Below, piece after piece: positions 45,830 to 55,319 of a stretch of 55,319 nt of DNA. Location of the stretch: the NCBI GenBank assembly GCA_027452215.1, contig DAIDGQ010000032.1, positions 1-55,319 on the forward strand, given 5' to 3'. This stretch comes from Granulicella sp. GTDB taxonomy: Bacteria > Acidobacteriota > Terriglobia > Terriglobales > Acidobacteriaceae. The notes under the pieces are model-generated. The model did not search any database. It saw only the letters and a program-made list of their open reading frames with translations, and had not been told where the DNA came from. Each line of letters begins with the position of its first letter. Position 1 is the stretch's first letter. The position numbers were made by a program, and so were the translations under genes.

Positions 45830-46365
45830 TGGGGAGTGCCTGCCGGAGGCGTCGTGGACTGGGACGGCGCTGCCTGCGGCTTCGTGCTCCCTGCATGCGG
45901 TGGCTCCTGCACTCCCGGCTTCACCTCGGAGGCGCTGCCATCGTTGTTCTGATACACCGAAACCTGCGCGCGCGGACGCAATAGCTTCACCTCCAGCGTT
46001 TTGCTAGGGCTATCGATGTCCAACTCCTGTGCCGAAGTCGCAAAGCCGCTCGCAATAACCTGCACCGAAAGATGGCTACCCACTTCGATCACATCGATCG
46101 TCGCCTTACCCTCAGGATCCGTCTTCACCTCGAGGTTCCCATCATCTTTCCCGTCGCGCACTGCATGGAACACCACGGCCGCATTCGGTAACGGCTTCCC
46201 GTTGAAGCCCTTTACCACCGTCACAACGATGTGCGCCGTGGGCGGCAGCGGCTTCCATTTGCGACCGTGATCGCCGCTCTGTGCCCCCGCAACCGAGACC
46301 ATCGTCATACCTAGTGCCAGACCTGCGGTCCAACCCATTCTTGAGCTTCCAGAAGCCTGCTTCAT
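45826..46365 (-). CDS. Secreted protein with carboxypeptidase-regulatory-like domain
   Basis: This 179-residue exported protein has a signal peptide (about residues 1-28) and an Ig-like domain (HIVVTVVKGFNGKPLPNAAV, TDPEGKATIDVIEVGSHLSV) of the carboxypeptidase regulatory/CNA-B type, then a Pro/Ser/Thr-rich tail. These domains are beta-sandwiches of structural role. TAGAAT lies 7 nt before the ATG at 46365, and no ribosome site is visible. The SDR gene follows with a 4-bp overlap. Confidence 0.7.
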   Translation of the reverse strand: MKQASGSSRMGWTAGLALGMTMVSVAGAQSGDHGRKWKPLPPTAHIVVTVVKGFNGKPLPNAAVVFHAVRDGKDDGNLEVKTDPEGKATIDVIEVGSHLSVQVIASGFATSAQELDIDSPSKTLEVKLLRPRAQVSVYQNNDGSASEVKPGVQEPPHAGSTKPQAAPSQSTTPPAGTPQ

Positions 46366-46469
46366 ATACCCGATTCTATCGCGGAAGGCCTGAATCTGGT
46401 TACCCCAGTACCGAGCGTAGGCGACCCAGGAAACATGAGTGAATTTTACTCAGATTACACTCTTCCCTG

Positions 46470-46498
46470 TTGACTCCGCCTTCCGGATAGCCTACATT
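46470..46498 (+). promoter_or_regulatory. Sigma-70 promoter of groESL
   Basis: TTGACT (46470-46475), 17-nt spacer, TACATT (46493-46498). The start point would fall near 46505, inside the CIRCE element. Confidence 0.75.
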
Positions 46499-46523
46499 AG
46501 CAGTCGGCAGTAGAGAGTGCCAA
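46497..46523. promoter_or_regulatory. CIRCE operator (HrcA-binding) of groESL
   Basis: TTAGCAGTC (46497-46505), 9-nt spacer, GAGTGCCAA (46515-46523). The consensus is TTAGCACTC-N9-GAGTGCTAA, and each arm has one mismatch. It overlaps the -10 element and start point, the usual position for repression by HrcA, so groESL should be heat-induced through HrcA. hrcA is not in the window. Confidence 0.9.
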
Positions 46524-46615
46524 AAGCAGGCTGCGAACCTAGTTCCGTTCGCCTCAAGTGCTTCGAAGCCTCTCCAACAGCAACCTGAACAGATATTTCA
46601 AGGAGAAGCATCAAC

Positions 46616-46915
46616 ATGGCAGCCACTTCATTTACGCCGTTGCACGATCGCATTCTGGTTCGCCGCCTCGAAGAGGGCGAAAGCATCCGTGGCGGCATCA
46701 TTATCCCCGACTCGGCCAAGGAAAAGCCGCAGCAGGGCGAGGTCATCTCGGTCGGTAAGGGTAAGTCAAATGACGAAGGTAAGGTCTTCCCGCTCGACGT
46801 CAAGGCGGGCGACACGATCCTCTTCGGCAAGTATTCCGGCACCGAAATCAAGCTCGATGGCGAAGAGTTCCTCATCATGCGCGAGGAAGAAGTCCTCGGC
46901 ATCCTCAAAAAGTAG
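46616..46915 (+). CDS. groES: Co-chaperonin GroES
   Basis: This 99-residue protein forms the heptameric lid of the GroEL cage. [20 protein letters not shown] and [18 protein letters not shown] (mobile loop), and VLGILKK at the end, are typical. Length is usual (about 97). GGAG lies about 8 nt before the ATG. It is transcribed from a CIRCE-controlled promoter and followed by groEL after 96 nt. Confidence 0.98.
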   Translation: MAATSFTPLHDRILVRRLEEGESIRGGIIIPDSAKEKPQQGEVISVGKGKSNDEGKVFPLDVKAGDTILFGKYSGTEIKLDGEEFLIMREEEVLGILKK

Positions 46916-46969
46916 TCGTTGCGCGGACAGCGAGCGGCGGCTCGTCGCTGACAACACGATTTCAAATAA

Positions 46970-48679
<1,710 letters not shown>

Positions 48680-48723
48680 GACCGCGTTTCTGGCGAAGCG
48701 CGGCTTCGAAGCAATAGCGAACG

Positions 48724-48749
48724 AAGGCTCCGGAGAGATCCGGGGCCTT
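48724..48749 (+). terminator. Terminator of groESL
   Basis: AAGGCTCCGGA (48724-48734), loop GAGA, TCCGGGGCCTT (48739-48749) form an 11-bp stem with one G:T pair and a GNRA loop, followed by TATT. It lies about 45 nt after the groEL stop. Confidence 0.75.
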
Positions 48750-48793
48750 TATTCGCGGCAAATGGCATGAGTTCTACCCACTCCTAGAGGAGC

Positions 48794-48799
48794 TATAAT
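48794..48799 (+). promoter_or_regulatory. -10 element of the 48823 gene
   Basis: A perfect TATAAT lies 23 nt before the ATG at 48823; the -35 is weak. GGAGG follows as a ribosome site. Confidence 0.55.
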
Positions 48800-48822
48800 T
48801 TGCGGCGGAGGAAGTCCTACGT

Positions 48823-49911
48823 ATGAAAAGGTTATGCGCTGTGCTTCTAATTGTTGTCGGCTTTGGATCGCTTGTTTCAAGAGCGGACATCGTCGTGCTG
48901 CGCGACGGCAAGAGCTACTCCGGCAGCTATAGCGCGAGCGGCACCGGTACCATCAACTTCCGCGACGCGCAGGGGATTCGCTACAGCTTTCCGGTAGCCG
49001 ACGTACAGACAATTGTCTTCTCAAATGTAAGCAACCACCTATCGCTGCGTAACGGCCACTCATACTCGGGCACATGGGTAGGCGTCACTACGCTGGCTTT
49101 CCAAGGTGCCAACGGCGTCGGTTATGTATTTCCGCTCCGAGATGTGTCGACTCTAATCCTGTCCAACCCTGAGCCTATACAGAACTCGGCATCCGGAGCG
49201 GCGCAGGCATCCGGAACCGGCAGCTACAACACCGCGGCCCCGATAGGGACAAATGCATCCATTCAGACCGGCTTACCAGCGCCGTCTTCTACCTACTCGC
49301 AGTCTCAACCTGAACAGAGTCAGCCCCAGTTGCAACAGCATCATGTCCGTGCTTCCGGATTCAACGCCGGGACCACCAGCAACATCGCCCTCATAATCCC
49401 GAGCGGTTCCCAGATCGTTGTCCGGACCGACGTGGCTATTGACAGCACAGCGAACAATGGACGGCAGTTTTATCCTGCGCAAATTCAGCAGGACGTCACG
49501 GATGGCAATGGCGACGTGGCAATCCCTGCCGGTACCAGCGCCCAACTACAGATCCTCAACACAGCCACAAGCGACTCGGGTGGCTCACACCAGAACAACC
49601 CGCTCATGCTGGATCTCTACTCTGTTACCGTGAATGGCAAACAGTATCGCGTGGATACCTCTTCTGTCACAGATAGCGCTAAAACTGGTATCGGAATGAA
49701 TCTCAAAACAGGCGAGTATGCTGGCGGCGGCGGCGCCCTCGGAGCTCTGCTCGGAGCAGCGTTCGGGGGCGGAGAGGGAGCTGGCATCGGAGCTCTTGTC
49801 GGCGCTGGCGGCGGCGTTCTGACCCAGGCTCTCACCCACGGCAAGCAGGTCAAGATCCCTGCGGAGACGACCCTTACCTTTCAATTGGTCCAGACGCTCG
49901 TCCTGCATTAA
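48823..49911 (+). CDS. Secreted protein with duplicated N-terminal repeat and glycine zipper
   Basis: This 362-residue exported protein has a signal peptide ending near LVSRA. Two similar ~45-residue units follow: IVVLRDGKSYSGSY...YSFPVADVQTIVFSN and HLSLRNGHSYSGTW...YVFPLRDVSTLILSN. Then comes a Ser/Gln/Pro-rich linker and a C-terminal domain with VAIPAGTSAQLQILNTA and a Gly/Ala-rich stretch (GGGGALGALLGAAFGGGEGA), a glycine-zipper-like helix pair, before KIPAETTLTFQLV. No enzyme motif is seen. An envelope role is likely but unproven. Confidence 0.65.
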   Translation: MKRLCAVLLIVVGFGSLVSRADIVVLRDGKSYSGSYSASGTGTINFRDAQGIRYSFPVADVQTIVFSNVSNHLSLRNGHSYSGTWVGVTTLAFQGANGVGYVFPLRDVSTLILSNPEPIQNSASGAAQASGTGSYNTAAPIGTNASIQTGLPAPSSTYSQSQPEQSQPQLQQHHVRASGFNAGTTSNIALIIPSGSQIVVRTDVAIDSTANNGRQFYPAQIQQDVTDGNGDVAIPAGTSAQLQILNTATSDSGGSHQNNPLMLDLYSVTVNGKQYRVDTSSVTDSAKTGIGMNLKTGEYAGGGGALGALLGAAFGGGEGAGIGALVGAGGGVLTQALTHGKQVKIPAETTLTFQLVQTLVLH

Positions 49912-49922
49912 TGAATCTGGAA

Positions 49923-49963
49923 ACACGAGGGGCGCACCCGACCTTTGAGCGCTCCCCTCGTGT
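49923..49963. terminator. Bidirectional terminator between convergent genes
   Basis: ACACGAGGGG (49923-49932) pairs with CCCCTCGTGT (49954-49963), with an inner CGC/GCG pair and a small bulge. It lies between the 48823 gene and the decarboxylase gene. Confidence 0.75.
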
Positions 49964-49970
49964 CTAACCA

Positions 49971-52406
49971 CTATCGCTCCGGCGATATCCTCACCGGTGT
50001 GCCTGGTGCTGGCGGACCATCATCGCCTGGCAAGCTTTTCTTCCGTCGCTTCACGGGAGGTGCCGAACTCGGGCCCTTCTGTTTGCGCCCATTTTTCTTT
50101 CCATTTGGTGCTTCGATCACCGCCCGCATCCAGTAATCACCATGCTCATCTACCTCGACACCATGGGTCTCGCGTTCGAAGCCAGGAAAGCGCTTGCCAA
50201 ACTCTTCCATAGCCACAATCAGTTTGATCACCGGACTTTCCGGACCGCCCAGCCGTTCACCCGGCATACTCATCGGGATCCCAGGCGGATACGGAACTAA
50301 CATCACCGCGGCAATGCGCCCAGCCATCTCCGCGAAGCGCACCTTCTCGGTCTCGCCGCGCAGCAGCTTTTGGTACGTCTGCGCCGGAGTCAGAACCGGA
50401 TCGAAATCCTCATCAGCAGCCGCATTCACTAAAGTTGAAAGATTGAGTTGCTGCATGACCGAATGCATCTCATCGCTTAGATCTTTCAACGTGACATTGC
50501 GATATCGTGCTGGATACTTCGACACCAGTTCGGGCAGCGCTTCTTCAAGCGGAGCCTCGCTATCATACAGTCGTTTAAACTCAAACAGATTTTCCAGCAG
50601 CGCGCCCCATTTGCCTTTACTTGTGCCGACGGAAAACAGCACCAGCACCGTATAGTCGCCAGTACGGGCAATCTCAACGCGGCGCCCATCGAGGAACTCG
50701 GTAAGAATCGCCGCCGGAACGCCCCAATCGGCGACCACGCCTTGCGCATTCACACCGGGCGACAGGATCGTGACCTTCGCCGGATCAAGCATGCAGTAGT
50801 CGTCCGCGATATCTTCGTCCTGATACCCGTGCCAATCCTCGCCAGGCTTCAACGTCCACGCGCTCGAACGATTCGTCAGCAATCCATCCGCCGCTTCTTC
50901 CAACAGATACGTCTTCCCGTCCAGCGGATCGAACACATACTCCGGCTGGTACAGGCGGAAGAACCAGCCCTGCTCCGCCTCGCGGAGGCGATGCGCAATC
51001 GACGACATCGCCTTGCGAAAACTGATCGCGTCCTGCAGCGTCTCGCTCATCAGCGTTGGTCCTGCTGGCTCATCCATCATCGCCGCGGCCACGTCGATCG
51101 AGGCAATCAGTGGATAGAACGGTGAGGTGCTGCCGTGCATCATGAACGCCTCATTGAACTGGTCATAGTCGAGAGTAGCGCGAGGGCTGAGCTTGATATG
51201 CACCATTGACGCCATCGAGAACGCCGCCAGCATCTTGTGCGTAGACTGCGTCGAGAAGATAACCGGCCGGTCCGGCATGTCGTCCGGCACACCCATAGCG
51301 TACCGTCCGCGATAGATCTCGTGGAACTTGGCATAGGCATACCAAGCCTCATCGAAGTGGACGCGCGGCACACTCTTCGCGAGTTCCTCGACCACGCGAT
51401 CCACGTTGTAGCAGAGCCCGTCGTAGGTGGAGTTCGTCACCACTGCATACGTAGGAACCTTCGATCGCGCGCCGGCTGAAAACGGGCTGCGATCGATCAG
51501 TGCCTGCACATTCTCCGGGCTGAATCGCTTGATCGGCACCAGGCCAATCATCCCGTAGCCATTGCGAGTCGGCTTGAAGTAGACGGGTCGCGCTCCGGTC
51601 ACAGTGAGTGAATGGCAGATCGACTTGTGGCAGTTCGCATCGGCCAGCACAATGTCATCCTGCGCGATCACGCCATGCCCTACAATCTGGTTTGAAGCGG
51701 AGGATCCCCCCAGAACATAGAACGTCCAGTCGGCACCGAAGATGCGCGCAGCATTGCGCTCGCTCTCTCCGGGAGGCCCCAGATGATCCAGCCATGACCC
51801 CAGCGGAGATGTAGAAATACCAAGATCCGAGCGCATGATGTTTTCGCCAAAAAATTTGTGAAACTCCATGCCAATCGGGTGCTTCAGATACGCGACGCCC
51901 CCCATATGCCCTGGGGCATCCCACGAATACGCTCCCTGGTCGGTGTACTTCTTCAGTTCGCGAAAGTAAGGAGGCAGCAGCTGCTCATGATAGCGCTCAA
52001 CCGCAAAGTCAACGCGGTTTGCAATGAACGCAGGCGTGTCGCCGAAGAGGTGAATGTACTCATGCACCTGCTTGACCACCTCCAGCGGCAACTCACTGAC
52101 AAGTGTCCGATCTGCAATCAGGAATATCGGAATCTTTTTATTACGCCGACGAACGGCGCGGAGTATCTTGAGCGCGGCGCGTTCGTCAAACTGGTTTTCA
52201 CCCTCAAGATCCCAATCCAGCAGAATCGCACTATGCGACGGATCCGACGTAACCAGCGATAGTCCGTCCTCTGGCGTCGACGTCCTGACGACTTCATAAC
52301 CTTCTGCGGCGATGGCCTCAACCAGTCGCTCCATGGCACGGTCCGAAACCGAATCCGTGCCACCCACTTCACTCGCAATCAACAGAACCCAACGACCTTC
52401 GTTCAT
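49971..52406 (-). CDS. Orn/Lys/Arg decarboxylase with receiver-like N-terminal domain
   Basis: This 811-residue pyridoxal-phosphate enzyme of the AdiA/CadA/SpeC type has an N-terminal wing domain related to response-regulator receivers (about residues 1-130: WVLLIASEVGG, SAILLDWDLEG, IPIFLIADRTLVSE), a linker, the PLP domain and a C-terminal domain. The PLP lysine lies in STQSTHKMLAAFS, and HFDEAWYAYAKFHEIY and YLKHPIGMEFHKFFGENIMR are conserved. The substrate (arginine, lysine or ornithine) is unclear. ATG at 52406 has AGAGG close upstream; an in-frame ATG at 52424 is the alternative. The last 40 residues are basic and Pro-rich. Confidence 0.9.
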   Translation of the reverse strand: MNEGRWVLLIASEVGGTDSVSDRAMERLVEAIAAEGYEVVRTSTPEDGLSLVTSDPSHSAILLDWDLEGENQFDERAALKILRAVRRRNKKIPIFLIADRTLVSELPLEVVKQVHEYIHLFGDTPAFIANRVDFAVERYHEQLLPPYFRELKKYTDQGAYSWDAPGHMGGVAYLKHPIGMEFHKFFGENIMRSDLGISTSPLGSWLDHLGPPGESERNAARIFGADWTFYVLGGSSASNQIVGHGVIAQDDIVLADANCHKSICHSLTVTGARPVYFKPTRNGYGMIGLVPIKRFSPENVQALIDRSPFSAGARSKVPTYAVVTNSTYDGLCYNVDRVVEELAKSVPRVHFDEAWYAYAKFHEIYRGRYAMGVPDDMPDRPVIFSTQSTHKMLAAFSMASMVHIKLSPRATLDYDQFNEAFMMHGSTSPFYPLIASIDVAAAMMDEPAGPTLMSETLQDAISFRKAMSSIAHRLREAEQGWFFRLYQPEYVFDPLDGKTYLLEEAADGLLTNRSSAWTLKPGEDWHGYQDEDIADDYCMLDPAKVTILSPGVNAQGVVADWGVPAAILTEFLDGRRVEIARTGDYTVLVLFSVGTSKGKWGALLENLFEFKRLYDSEAPLEEALPELVSKYPARYRNVTLKDLSDEMHSVMQQLNLSTLVNAAADEDFDPVLTPAQTYQKLLRGETEKVRFAEMAGRIAAVMLVPYPPGIPMSMPGERLGGPESPVIKLIVAMEEFGKRFPGFERETHGVEVDEHGDYWMRAVIEAPNGKKNGRKQKGPSSAPPVKRRKKSLPGDDGPPAPGTPVRISPER

Positions 52407-52470
52407 ACACCTCTCGTTCCTCATTCATCCTACAGGCTCCGGATGAATCCATCACACCCTCCACTCCGCT

Positions 52471-52504
52471 GCCCAAAGGAAAGGGCACGGCCGAAGCCAT
52501 GCCC
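52471..52504 (-). terminator. Terminator with UUCG loop after the second VWA gene
   Basis: Read on the minus strand, GGGCATGGC (52504-52496), loop TTCG, GCCGTGCCC (52491-52483), then TTTCCTTT. It is a 9-bp stem with one G:T pair and a stable tetraloop, 61 nt after the 52565 stop. Confidence 0.85.
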
Positions 52505-52564
52505 TCCTTCGAATCCGGCTGGAAAACTAGTCAGCCTGAATTACTCCGGGACTACTCTCCCGCA

Positions 52565-53506
52565 CTACTGTAGATCTGTCCCCGGATGCACGTTCTGAGG
52601 CGCATGTATCTTCACCCCAGGTTGTTTGGTCGTAAGCTTGATCTGCGTTAGCGTGTCACGCTTTTCGCCAGCTGAACTGACGTTAAAGCTTACGGTATAG
52701 CTCTCCGCAATCGCCTTGACAAACTCCTTCAAGTAGGGCGCAAGTGACGGCGGCGTGATCGTTCCCTGGTAGAACGAGTCACCTCCGGTCGCCTCCGCTA
52801 CCTGCTCCAGATAGCTCTGGCCGCTAAAGCTCCCTCTGGCACCCCTCGGGTACGACTGGCCATAGTAGATGGAGTACACTGCCACACCGGCGCGCTGCGC
52901 ATCTTCCTGTGCCGTCTGCACATAAGGGCTGTCTTGGTTCATGATCGAGGTGCTGCCGTTGTACGGATCGATGCCGTTCGTGATCAACAGCACAAACCGA
53001 GCACCCGGCTCATTCGAGGGCCACCGCTTTACGAACTCCGACAGACAGAAATATGGGCTCGCATCCACCCCTGCCATTGACATTGGGATACGCAACTGAG
53101 CAGCTACCGCCGCATGATCGGTCGAGAACCCCCCAGCCGCGCGAACGATGCCATTCTGCATGTATCCGACCATCACCTTCGTGCCTGCCGGCAGCTGGTT
53201 GATAAAATGATCGAAATCGTCTAGCTGACTGCTAAACGTAAACCGCAAGCCATCATCAATGAGAATGGCGACCTGCGCCGCCGCGGGAGTTACCGGAGTT
53301 ACAGACGTGATAGGTGCATCATGATGATTAATCTGCAACCTCAACTGCGATGGATCCAGAGGAGCACCGCTCTTCGACTCCACCGTAATCAGTGCCGTTG
53401 TGGGAACAGGGCCCTCCACGGGGGCCTGCGCAAACACTGTAACCGCTGATATCGCAACCCCGGCCATAAGCACGGGTACAAACTTCCAATGAAATACTTT
53501 GGGCAT
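52565..53506 (-). CDS. Secreted VWA-like protein with degenerate metal site
   Basis: This is a 313-residue exported protein with a signal peptide (about 1-27, ending in FAQA), a short beta domain (ALITVESKSGAPLDPSQLRL) and a von Willebrand A-type domain. Where the metal motif DxSxS is expected, the sequence is IDDGLRF (84-89 region), and the later ITDG is ITNG (Asn177), so the classic metal site is lost. The family is the same general VWFA-related type as at 19951, where the site is intact. GGAGG lies 6 nt before the ATG at 53506; the longer frame to 53557 is not supported. Function unknown. Confidence 0.75.
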   Translation of the reverse strand: MPKVFHWKFVPVLMAGVAISAVTVFAQAPVEGPVPTTALITVESKSGAPLDPSQLRLQINHHDAPITSVTPVTPAAAQVAILIDDGLRFTFSSQLDDFDHFINQLPAGTKVMVGYMQNGIVRAAGGFSTDHAAVAAQLRIPMSMAGVDASPYFCLSEFVKRWPSNEPGARFVLLITNGIDPYNGSTSIMNQDSPYVQTAQEDAQRAGVAVYSIYYGQSYPRGARGSFSGQSYLEQVAEATGGDSFYQGTITPPSLAPYLKEFVKAIAESYTVSFNVSSAGEKRDTLTQIKLTTKQPGVKIHAPQNVHPGTDLQ

Positions 53507-53588
53507 AGTCTTCCTCCAACTGATTAGACGAGGGTTACAGCCTACAGGTGGCATCAACCCCCGGTAATCCTACGCCTAATGTACGCGG

Positions 53589-53623
53589 AAAGCTCCGTAG
53601 CCCGACTCAGGCTCCGGAGCTTT
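53589..53623 (-). terminator. Stem-loop after the TonB-dependent receptor gene
   Basis: AAAGCTCCG (53589-53597) pairs with CGGAGCTTT (53615-53623), with a smaller inner stem AGCC/GGCT. It lies 9 nt after the receptor stop. The T-tract is short, so termination strength is uncertain. Confidence 0.6.
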
Positions 53624-53631
53624 AGCCGAAA

Positions 53632-55319
53632 CTAGTCGCCCCCGAGCCTCAGCTTTAGCCCCATGCGAAACGTAAGTGGCAGCCCTGGATAGCCGATTGG
53701 CCCAATATGCTGATCGTTCAACAGGTTATTGATCTGAGCAAAGTAGCTGAACCCATGCTTCAGTAGATACGTCGCCCCGATGTCCAATTTCACGTATCCG
53801 AAATCCAGGTCATGATTGGGTAGCAACAGCGTATTCCCTCCATTGATATCGGAAAACTCGAGGAATGTAGAGTCGTCGCTCCTGCTCGCGAGAGCTCCCT
53901 TGAAGGCCAGAGTCAACCTCGGCCGCGTGTACATCACGTCGAAGTAGCCCGTGTTCGGGGGCCGGCGAAACGTCCTCGCTCCAACCAGCGGGCCCAGCGC
54001 CCCGATCGCAATCCCTGGAAGATTCGGATTTTCTGTCGGCGTCCCCTGGTTCGCTGCCACCGCATCTGACGCGAACGACTGCACCACCCTCGTGTCCAGG
54101 TAGGTATAGCCTCCACGGACCAGGATCCGCGGCCTCGGCTGCCACGCTAACTCCACCTCGGCACCCTGCGCACGATAGGCCAACGAATTCAGATAGGCGT
54201 CATACAAGCCCACCGACGGATTGATATTCAACCCAAAATACTGATCCAAGGCTGCCGTATTTACGCCCTCCAACTGGTGATCAAACACGTTGTGGAAGTA
54301 GCCCACCTTAAGCGCCAACTTCTCACCGAAAATATTCTGGTCCATCCCCACGTCGTACGTTCTCGAACGCTCCGCCCCCTGCGGAGTAATGTGATAAAGA
54401 GCAATATCGGCCGTATCCCCCGCAGCGAGAAGTTGGTTGTACAGGCTTGAAAATTCGATCGCCAGCGTAGGCTCCTGCACGCCGGTAGCGGCATTAGCCC
54501 GGAACCGCGTTCCATGGAGGAACTTGCCCGAAGGCCGCACCGGGACATAACTCAATCCTAGCCGCGGAGTCCCCGCAATTCCGTACAAATGGTTCTTCTC
54601 CACCGCTCCGCCGGCCGAGTAGAATAGACGATTCCAGAACTCGCCCTGAAACTGAAGGTTGTACTCGAAGTTTGTCCGCTGCGTCGACTGGAACTCGCCA
54701 AACGAAGGATAGTTGAAGCTCCCCCGCTCGTTGTCATAACGAAACCCAAACAGCCCAATCAAGTGCGGGGAGACGCTGTAGTCGCTCTGGTAGTACAGTT
54801 GGTCGCGGTTCGAATCCTGGTCGTAATTTGAACCGTAGATATCCGTCTGCCCCGTCGCCGTGTACCCATTTGCACCGCGGATCGTCACCGTCGGCCCAAA
54901 GTATTCGGTGTACCCGTACGAGGTTCCCGGGTAAAAATCCACGGGCGTGCCCTGAATCCCGAATTGCTGCTCCTGCTCCCGCTTCCGCGCAATCCCATAC
55001 CGCAGCAGGTTATGCCACTTTCCCTTGTAACGATTCTCCAGCGAGATATTCGAATACAGGTCCTGGTCGCTCTGCTTGCTGTTGTCCGAGATTCCCCAGA
55101 AATCATGCGGTCCCGGCACACCTGTCGCCGAATCCGCATTGCGGATCGTAAACCGAAGCTGCGTGTTGCCATTGAAGTCGTAGCCAACATTGATCGCCGA
55201 CGTAACCGAGTGATACCGGTCCAGAGCGAGCGCATTCGACGTGTCCAGTCTCGAGATCGCGCCGTAATAATCTAGCCTCTGCAACGTTCCACCGAGAGTC
55301 GCCTCATTCCGCCACGTAT
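53632..55319 (-). CDS. TonB-dependent outer-membrane receptor, C-terminal part (partial)
   Basis: This is the last about 562 residues of a receptor; the frame is open to the right window edge, where it reads ...TWRNEATLGGTLQRLDYYGA, so the plug and N-terminus are missing. Alternating strands such as RNADSATGVPGPHDF, LYYQSDYSVSPHLIGLFGFR and VELAWQPRPRILVRGGYTYL form a 22-strand-type beta-barrel; the C-terminus TFRMGLKLRLGGD fits the final strand. The substrate (cobalamin, siderophore or sugar) cannot be judged. Upstream context is outside the window; a VWA-like gene follows after about 125 nt with a terminator between. Confidence 0.9.
   Translation of the reverse strand, partial: TWRNEATLGGTLQRLDYYGAISRLDTSNALALDRYHSVTSAINVGYDFNGNTQLRFTIRNADSATGVPGPHDFWGISDNSKQSDQDLYSNISLENRYKGKWHNLLRYGIARKREQEQQFGIQGTPVDFYPGTSYGYTEYFGPTVTIRGANGYTATGQTDIYGSNYDQDSNRDQLYYQSDYSVSPHLIGLFGFRYDNERGSFNYPSFGEFQSTQRTNFEYNLQFQGEFWNRLFYSAGGAVEKNHLYGIAGTPRLGLSYVPVRPSGKFLHGTRFRANAATGVQEPTLAIEFSSLYNQLLAAGDTADIALYHITPQGAERSRTYDVGMDQNIFGEKLALKVGYFHNVFDHQLEGVNTAALDQYFGLNINPSVGLYDAYLNSLAYRAQGAEVELAWQPRPRILVRGGYTYLDTRVVQSFASDAVAANQGTPTENPNLPGIAIGALGPLVGARTFRRPPNTGYFDVMYTRPRLTLAFKGALASRSDDSTFLEFSDINGGNTLLLPNHDLDFGYVKLDIGATYLLKHGFSYFAQINNLLNDQHIGPIGYPGLPLTFRMGLKLRLGGD

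Overview
The window looks like chromosomal DNA from an Acidobacteriota bacterium of the Terriglobia type (Granulicella, Edaphobacter or Terriglobus-like). This rests on GC-rich coding sequence, two secreted proteins of the acidobacterial VWFA-related type, a homodimeric pyruvate dehydrogenase E1, an outer-membrane system with LPS transport and TonB-dependent transport, and short repeat types that I remember from this group. No IS element, prophage, CRISPR array, tRNA or rRNA was found. Coding density is high and no gap without a gene exceeds about 250 bp.

Layout. 1-10.9 kb is a minus-strand housekeeping block: uracil-DNA glycosylase (cut by the window edge), rpoZ, gmk, an MsbA-like exporter, a medium-chain dehydrogenase, then rapZ, hpf, rpoN, lptB and a very large LptC/LptA fusion. 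In transcription order this is lptCA-lptB-rpoN-hpf-rapZ, the order known from Proteobacteria, but with ptsN absent and lptC/lptA fused. 10.9-21.7 kb holds a lineage-type hypothetical protein (plus strand), then minus-strand glyS/glyQ, a secreted protein, a flavin-type oxidase, recO (which carries a palindromic repeat insertion), a DinB-like protein, a ferredoxin, an inositol monophosphatase, hfq, a VWA protein and a MoaD-MoaE fusion. 21.8-31.6 kb contains mscL (with a zinc ribbon), an M28 peptidase, a TonB-like protein, thiC (minus), argJ, aceE and a protein that looks like a degenerate E1-alpha subunit.

31.7-45.0 kb is an exopolysaccharide/capsule locus: a Wzi-like outer-membrane protein; divergent ugd and uxs, which would make UDP-glucuronate and UDP-xylose; a BY-kinase co-polymerase (Wzc type); a Wza-type export protein; two GT4 glycosyltransferases; a WcaF-like acetyltransferase; a GT2 glycosyltransferase; a single-domain response regulator; and a CpsB/YwqE-type tyrosine phosphatase that would counteract the kinase. 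No Wzx flippase or Wzy polymerase is visible here.

45.0-55.3 kb has an SDR reductase with a secreted partner protein, groES-groEL behind a clear sigma-70 promoter and CIRCE operator, a secreted glycine-zipper protein, an Orn/Lys/Arg decarboxylase, a second VWA-like protein with a degenerate metal site, and the C-terminal part of a TonB-dependent receptor that runs off the window.

A cross-cutting signal is that at least seven genes lack a good Shine-Dalgarno sequence and instead have a TANNNT (-10-like) hexamer 6-7 nt before the start codon, which suggests leaderless transcripts. No single undescribed system stands out. The best leads are the MoaD-MoaE fusion, the zinc-ribbon MscL, the E1-alpha pseudoenzyme beside aceE, the RapZ Walker A variant, the repeat inserted in recO and the leaderless signature.
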